Of a DNA stretch of 11,668 nt, positions 7,154 to 11,668 are shown piece after piece (position 1 is the stretch's first letter; each line of letters starts with the position of its first letter). The notes beneath the pieces were generated by a model, which ran no database searches, was not told the origin of the DNA, and saw only the letters and a list, made by a program, of their open reading frames with translations. The stretch spans positions 1 to 11,668 of the forward strand of contig JAFGXK010000194.1 in NCBI GenBank assembly GCA_016936695.1, written 5' to 3'. Both the position numbers and the translations under genes were made by a program. This stretch comes from Bacteroidales bacterium. Its GTDB lineage: Bacteria > Bacteroidota > Bacteroidia > Bacteroidales > VadinHA17.

Positions 7154-9460
7154 ATGATCGAAAATCTAGTAATTGTTGAGTCCCCGGCTAAGGCTAAAAC
7201 CATTGAAAAGTATCTCGGGAAGGATTTCCGGGTTGTTTCGAGTTTCGGACATATCAGGGATCTTAAGAAGAAGAATCTCGGCATCGATATCGAAAATGAC
7301 TTCGCGCCCGAGTATGAAATACCTAAAGAAAAGGCAAAAGTTGTAGGCGAGCTCCGGAAGGCTTCTGCCGAATCTAAAATTGTATGGATAGCCTCTGACG
7401 AGGACCGTGAGGGGGAAGCCATTGCATGGCATCTGGCCTGTGTCCTCAACCTTGATCTTGAAACCACCAGGAGGATAGTGTTCCATGAGATCACCCATGA
7501 TGCCATCACCAATGCCATCATGAATCCCAGGAATGTCGACATGAACCTGGTCCATTCACAGCAGGCGAGGCGTATTCTCGACAGGATTGTAGGATTTGAG
7601 ATATCTCCTGTTCTCTGGAAAAAAGTTCAGCCTGCGTTGTCGGCCGGGAGGGTTCAGTCGGTTGCTGTCAGGCTTATCGTCGAAAGGGAAAGGGATATTA
7701 TCGCTTTCAAAAGTGAATCGTCATTCCGCGTAAACGGAATATTCAGTACAGAAAAAGGGACCGGGGAGAACAGTATTATAAAGGCTGAGGCCGTAAAGAA
7801 ATTTCCCGATGAGAATGAGGCCGGGAAGTTCCTCGAATTGTGTGCTGCCTCTCTGTACAAGGTCTCGGCAGTGACCGTGAAACCAGGGACTCGCTCCCCT
7901 GCTCCTCCATTCACCACTTCCACGCTCCAGCAGGAAGCCTACAGAAAGCTGGGGTTCTCGGTATCACAGACGATGGCGGTTGCCCAGAAGCTCTACGAAG
8001 GAGGTAAGATAACCTACATGAGGACCGACTCCACCAATCTTTCAAAACTGGCCCTCGCAAAATCGCGCGAGGTGATTGTAGCGGAATACGGCGAAAAATA
8101 TTCGAAGACAAGGCAGTTCAGGACAAAATCGAAAGGAGCACAGGAAGCCCATGAGGCAATCAGGCCGGCCTATCCCGACGTGTCTTCAGTATCAGGCAAC
8201 CAGAATGAAAAAAGGCTTTATGAGCTGATATGGAAAAGGACGATTGCCTCACAGATGGCTGACGCCGAAGTAGAAAGGACCACCATTTCAATTGAAATGA
8301 ACAATTCTCCCGTTCTGTTTTCTGCAACAGGAGAGGTTGTCAAGTTTGACGGATTCCTCAAGGTCTATACCGAATCGACTGACAGTGAGAACGGTGATGA
8401 TGAAAAGTCGATCATACCTCCTGTAAAAACCGGGATGCCCCTGTTCTACGAAACGATTACCGCAACACAGAAATACACTGCTCCACCTCCCCGCTATACT
8501 GAAGCAAGCCTTGTCAAGAAACTCGAGGAACTTGGTATCGGAAGGCCTTCAACCTATGCACCTACAATCTCCACTATTCAGAAAAGGGGATATGTAATGC
8601 GGGAGGACAGGCCGGGCGAAAAACGGCAGATAAGAATTATCTCGCTCTCAAAAGGCAAGCTGTCGGTTACAGCAAAAACTGAAGTGGCCGGAAAGGAAAA
8701 ATCAAAGCTGTTTCCCCAGGATATAGGAATGATGGTGAGTGATTATCTTGTTGAGAATTTTCCCGAGATCGTCGATTACAATTTCACTGCAGAAGTAGAG
8801 GAACAGTTTGACAGGATAGCTGAAGGGAAACTGAAGTGGACCGTGATGCTTGAGAAATTCTACAACCCTTTCCATAAAACCATTGAAAGCGCACTGGAGA
8901 AGAAGGTCCGCAAGACCGGTTCAAGACTACTGGGAACACATCCCGAAACCGGGGAACCGGTTTCTGTAAAAATGGGAAGGTTCGGCCCTGTGGCACAGAT
9001 AGGTGATACGGATAACGGAGGGAAACCCCGGTTTGCCAGCCTCGCCAAGGATCAGCTCCTTGAAACCATAACCCTTGAGGAGGCTCTTAATCTCTTCAGG
9101 CTTCCCAGGTCGCTCGGAATGCACGAAGGCAGCGAACTGGTTGTCGGAATCGGCAGGTTCGGACCTTATGTGAGATACGCAGGCAAGTTCTTTTCGTTAA
9201 AGAAGGGGGTTGACGATCCCTACACAATAGAAGCCGGAAGGGCGGTTGAGCTCATCAGGGAAAAAGGGGAAAGCGACAGGAAGAAAGTTATAAAGGATTT
9301 CGGTGAGATTCAGCTTCTGAACGGAAGGTACGGGCCGTATATCACAAAGGATAAGAAGAATTACAGGATTCCGAAGGGGACCAATGCTGAAAAGCTGACC
9401 CGGGAGGAGTGTGCTGCAATAATTGAAAAAGCTGAAAAAACCAGGAAAAGCACTGATTAG
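7154..9460 (+). CDS. topA: DNA topoisomerase I (type IA)
   Basis: TopA relaxes negatively supercoiled DNA by cutting one strand through a 5'-phosphotyrosine link and passing the other. From the ATG at 7154 the product is 768 residues. Seen: the TOPRIM domain with E9 (VIVESPAKAKT, 6-16) and the metal-binding D82-x-D84-x-E86 in SDEDREGEAIAWH (81-93); the strand-binding LSAGRVQSVAVRL at 162-174; the active-site Tyr288 in ITYMRTDST (286-294); and ELGIGRPSTYAPTI at 459-472. The C terminus has no four-cysteine zinc fingers. It carries instead three repeats with cores GRFGPV (608-613), GRFGPYV (667-673) and GRYGPYI (724-730), a form found in many non-proteobacterial TopA proteins. The open frame reaches a TTG at 7118, but that lies in the -7 box and adds 12 atypical residues; MIENLVIVESPAKAKT is the standard start. 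The next gene starts 3 bases after its stop. Confidence 0.98.
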   Translation: MIENLVIVESPAKAKTIEKYLGKDFRVVSSFGHIRDLKKKNLGIDIENDFAPEYEIPKEKAKVVGELRKASAESKIVWIASDEDREGEAIAWHLACVLNLDLETTRRIVFHEITHDAITNAIMNPRNVDMNLVHSQQARRILDRIVGFEISPVLWKKVQPALSAGRVQSVAVRLIVERERDIIAFKSESSFRVNGIFSTEKGTGENSIIKAEAVKKFPDENEAGKFLELCAASLYKVSAVTVKPGTRSPAPPFTTSTLQQEAYRKLGFSVSQTMAVAQKLYEGGKITYMRTDSTNLSKLALAKSREVIVAEYGEKYSKTRQFRTKSKGAQEAHEAIRPAYPDVSSVSGNQNEKRLYELIWKRTIASQMADAEVERTTISIEMNNSPVLFSATGEVVKFDGFLKVYTESTDSENGDDEKSIIPPVKTGMPLFYETITATQKYTAPPPRYTEASLVKKLEELGIGRPSTYAPTISTIQKRGYVMREDRPGEKRQIRIISLSKGKLSVTAKTEVAGKEKSKLFPQDIGMMVSDYLVENFPEIVDYNFTAEVEEQFDRIAEGKLKWTVMLEKFYNPFHKTIESALEKKVRKTGSRLLGTHPETGEPVSVKMGRFGPVAQIGDTDNGGKPRFASLAKDQLLETITLEEALNLFRLPRSLGMHEGSELVVGIGRFGPYVRYAGKFFSLKKGVDDPYTIEAGRAVELIREKGESDRKKVIKDFGEIQLLNGRYGPYITKDKKNYRIPKGTNAEKLTREECAAIIEKAEKTRKSTD

Positions 9461-9463
9461 ACT

Positions 9464-10633
9464 ATGATCAACCTTAAAGACTATTTTGATCCTGTTAGCA
9501 TTGAAAAGCATGGCCTGGAGAATCTCTCAGGCAATGCCGGTTTCCCTCACAACACGGTTATACATACCGAGAATATCACAATAAGTGATTTGAGCAATTT
9601 CAGGGTAGTCCTTATTGGTGTGCCCGACGGCCGCAACTCACCTGATCCGGGCTCATCGGCTGCTCCCGATGTTATCAGGCAGCAGCTTTACAGTCTTGCC
9701 AGGATTCCCGGGAAAACCAAAATGGCCGATCTGGGAAACATGAAGCAGGGAATGTCATTCGCCGATACAATTGCAGGTCTCACTGACGTGCTCACAGGGC
9801 TAATCAGCGAAAACATCTTCCCAGTTATAATCGGTGGAAGCAGCGCGCTTGTAACCGCCATCGACAGATCTTTCACGCTTCTGAACAGTGGGTACACCCT
9901 CCTTTCAGTGGACCCCCGGATCGATTACAGCAACAATCCCGATTCGTTCGATTCCATGAATTACCTTAATAAGATTACCGGGAACAGTAAAAGCACCTTC
10001 AGACACTATATTAATATAGGTTATCAGACCTATCTCAACGATCAGCAGGTGCTCAACAGGTTTTCAAGGCGTCATTCGGAGATGGTGAGGATAGGAGATG
10101 TAAGGCAGGCTGTTTATCTCATGGAACCTCTTTTCAGGGATTCGGATGCCGCGGTATTTGACATTTCGGCGGTAAGGCAGTCGGATGCACCCGGAACTGC
10201 AATGCCCTCACCCAACGGATTCTATGGTGAGGAGATATGCCTTCTCGCCAGATATGCAGGGATATCAGACAATCTTAAGGTGTTCGGGCTTTTCGATGTA
10301 AATCCGGGGCTCGACAACAGGAATCAGACAACCGGACTGGCAGCCCAGATCCTCTGGTTTTTACTGGAGGGCTTTTCGCAGAAGCAGTATGAGACTCCGC
10401 TGCTGAGCAACAACAACACTGGCAGGTTCATCAGGTATCATGTCAGGCTGACCGACCTTGAGGAGGATCTTATCTTTGTAAAGAGCAATCTGACCGAGAG
10501 GTGGTGGATCGAATTAAAGGATGAAAACAATCAGAACACATATATTTCCTGCTCTCACGACGACTACCTGAAAGCCAACAGGAATGAGGTTCCTGACAAA
10601 TGGGTTCTGGCTTCGGGGAGATTAAAATCCTGA
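9464..10633 (+). CDS. Arginase/formimidoylglutamase-family protein with degraded metal site
   Basis: This 389-residue protein has the outline of the ureohydrolase (arginase/agmatinase/formimidoylglutamase) fold, whose members hydrolyse guanidino or formimino groups at a two-manganese centre. Seen: VVLIGVPDGRN (48-58); IIGGSSALV (122-130), where active enzymes have GGDHS; SVDPRIDY (148-155) in place of DAHxD; VFDIS (231-235) in place of the D-x-D motif; then SDAPGTAMPSPNGF (240-253), which keeps the family's APGT-P signature. The metal-ligand His of GGDHS (now S127), the His of DAHxD (now R152) and the second Asp of D-x-D (now S235) are replaced, while D150, D154 and D233 remain. A C-terminal extension from about 315 contains TERWWIEL (344-351). 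Histidine-degradation activity is therefore unlikely and the true role unknown. It is transcriptionally linked to topA (3-base gap) and precedes a PorP-family gene. Confidence 0.8.
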   Translation: MINLKDYFDPVSIEKHGLENLSGNAGFPHNTVIHTENITISDLSNFRVVLIGVPDGRNSPDPGSSAAPDVIRQQLYSLARIPGKTKMADLGNMKQGMSFADTIAGLTDVLTGLISENIFPVIIGGSSALVTAIDRSFTLLNSGYTLLSVDPRIDYSNNPDSFDSMNYLNKITGNSKSTFRHYINIGYQTYLNDQQVLNRFSRRHSEMVRIGDVRQAVYLMEPLFRDSDAAVFDISAVRQSDAPGTAMPSPNGFYGEEICLLARYAGISDNLKVFGLFDVNPGLDNRNQTTGLAAQILWFLLEGFSQKQYETPLLSNNNTGRFIRYHVRLTDLEEDLIFVKSNLTERWWIELKDENNQNTYISCSHDDYLKANRNEVPDKWVLASGRLKS

Positions 10634-10814
10634 TACCTCAAATATTTTCTGTTCTTTCACGTTTTCTGGAATATTTGGAATATTCTTTGTGGATAACAGA
10701 TCAGGAATGTTTAAAAATTTCGGGCTCTCCCTAACGGGTTTGTATACTTTTATTTTTTTTGTGTTACTTTATAAGTTCAACTAATGAGCTTAACCCACTT
10801 ATCATAATAAAAAA
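10634..10814. other. Intergenic region before the PorP-family gene
   Basis: This 181-base A/T-rich stretch has no convincing reading frame. It holds a small inverted repeat at 10669-10685 and a T-rich segment around 10737-10772. No exact TAnnTTTG box at a normal distance from the GTG start was found: TTTG at 10739-10742 followed 22 bases later by TACTTTAT (10765-10772) is the nearest, with two mismatches in the -7. No strong hairpin plus T-tract terminator is visible after the upstream gene. Confidence 0.6.
10669..10685. repeat. Short A/T-rich inverted repeat, also a tandem 9-mer
   Basis: GAATATT (10669-10675) and AATATTC (10679-10685) form a perfect 7-base inverted repeat with a 3-base spacer. 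The same stretch reads as two near-identical tandem 9-mers, GGAATATTT and GGAATATTC (10668-10685). It lies about 35 bases after the ureohydrolase-like gene. It could be an operator or a weak hairpin, but at this A/T content chance is quite possible. Confidence 0.35.
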
Positions 10815-11668
10815 GTGAAAAAGTCAGCCACGTTATTCCTGTTCTTCCTGCTTGCAGTTGCCCCGGGCTACTCACAGCAGGATCCCATAACCAGCAATTA
10901 CATGTTTAACACCCTGTCCTTCAATCCGGGTTATGCCGGAACTTCGGGTATGATATGTGCGACCGCCCTCAACCGACAGCAATGGGTAGGTTTCGATGGT
11001 GCACCTTCGACCACTGTATTTAATATAAGTGCGCCGGTTGCGCCTTTCGGTATAAGCAGCGGAGTCGGGCTGATGGTTCAGAATGATATGCTTGGATTCG
11101 ACAAGGATATAAATATTGCTCTTTCCTATGCTTACATTGCTGATATTGGAATGGGCAAGCTTGGAATCGGGATCAATGCCGGCATGTTCAATATGACTCT
11201 CGATCCGGAATGGTCAATACCTTCGGGTGATGTTTTCACTCCCCCGTCGGGCGATCCGCTAATCCCCGAAGGAAAGGAGAGTTCAGTGAACTTCGATGCA
11301 GGGCTGGGTGTTTATTATACTACTGATAAATATTATGCAGGAATATCGGTGACACATATCAATCAGCCCGAGGTGAAATTCACAAAGGGAGTATCATACA
11401 TAAGCAGGCACTACTATGCAACAGCCGGCTATATACTTCAGCTTCCCAATCCGTCGCTTGAGCTGTTGCCATCATTCTTTGCCATCAGCGACGGAAAAGC
11501 AATACAATTTTCTGCAACTTCTCTGGTAAGATACAATAAAAAGGCATGGGGGGGCGTTTCTTACAGACCAGGTGACGCACTGGTGGGAATTGTTGGGATT
11601 GAATTGTTTAATGGTATCAGAGTCGGATACGCTTACGACTTCCCGGTCTCGGATATCAGAAAAAACAC
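10815..11668 (+). CDS. porP: PorP/SprF-family type IX secretion outer-membrane protein, 3' end cut off
   Basis: The frame starts at GTG 10815 and runs open through the window end (284 full codons, no stop). Residues 2-20 form a signal peptide (Lys-Lys, then a hydrophobic stretch, with likely cleavage near Y-S/Q-Q). The mature start QQDPITSNYMFNTLSFNPGY (21-40) is the hallmark of the PorP/SprF family, and RQQWVGFDGAPSTT follows at 54-67. The rest has the alternating short strands of an outer-membrane beta barrel, and the last visible residues (GYAYDFPVSDI) resemble the region shortly before the usual C terminus, so roughly 25-35 residues are missing. Family members act with PorK/L/M/N in type IX secretion or SprB-type gliding; several paralogues per genome are usual, so the symbol rests partly on location. 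A GTG start after an A-rich leader fits Bacteroidota. Confidence 0.88.
   Translation, partial: MKKSATLFLFFLLAVAPGYSQQDPITSNYMFNTLSFNPGYAGTSGMICATALNRQQWVGFDGAPSTTVFNISAPVAPFGISSGVGLMVQNDMLGFDKDINIALSYAYIADIGMGKLGIGINAGMFNMTLDPEWSIPSGDVFTPPSGDPLIPEGKESSVNFDAGLGVYYTTDKYYAGISVTHINQPEVKFTKGVSYISRHYYATAGYILQLPNPSLELLPSFFAISDGKAIQFSATSLVRYNKKAWGGVSYRPGDALVGIVGIELFNGIRVGYAYDFPVSDIRKN

Noticed and set aside
7166..7555. Minus-strand frames opposite the start of topA
   Set aside because: They are antisense shadows of the conserved TOPRIM region, without their own start signals.
9464..10633. Calling this gene a functional formimidoylglutamase (hutG)
   Set aside because: Three of the six metal-ligand positions are substituted, and no other histidine-degradation gene is present.

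Overview
The window looks like chromosomal housekeeping sequence from a member of the Bacteroidota, most likely the order Bacteroidales or a close relative. Three things point there. A PorP/SprF-family gene of the type IX secretion and gliding apparatus runs off the right end. Matches to the Bacteroidota sigma -7 box TAnnTTTG sit in front of most transcription units. Starts often lack a clear Shine-Dalgarno sequence, with A-rich leaders and TTG or GTG starts. The genus cannot be named from the sequence. I see no transposase, integrase, CRISPR array, tRNA or rRNA.

Left block (1-4675). A leftward gene (63-869) encodes a lone GT5 starch-synthase-type domain that lacks key catalytic parts. It is divergent from a rightward series: panC (1043-1900), panD (1952-2302), a polytopic flippase-like membrane protein (2305-3321) and radA (3311-4675). 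PanC and PanD supply the last step and the beta-alanine for pantothenate, and so for CoA. The membrane protein and RadA are packed onto panD with a 2-base gap and an 11-base overlap, so panD, the membrane gene and radA are probably co-transcribed. A -7 box between panC and panD suggests this trio can also start on its own.

Middle (4676-7153). A class A penicillin-binding protein (bifunctional peptidoglycan glycosyltransferase/transpeptidase) is transcribed leftward. It converges on radA with 6 bases between the stop codons and diverges from topA over a short promoter region (7034-7153).

Right block (7154-11668). topA (DNA topoisomerase I) is followed after 3 bases by an arginase/formimidoylglutamase-fold gene whose metal-binding motifs are largely degraded. 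After a gap of about 180 bases comes the 5' part of a PorP/SprF-family outer-membrane protein. By analogy with the Porphyromonas gingivalis porPKLMN cluster, the core type IX secretion genes (porK/gldK, porL, porM, porN) are likely to lie just beyond the right edge.

I found no wholly new system. The most unusual items are two family members that look catalytically compromised: the truncated GT5 protein and the ureohydrolase-like protein beside topA and porP. Three gene starts (panD, the PBP and topA) are better placed downstream of the longest open frame.
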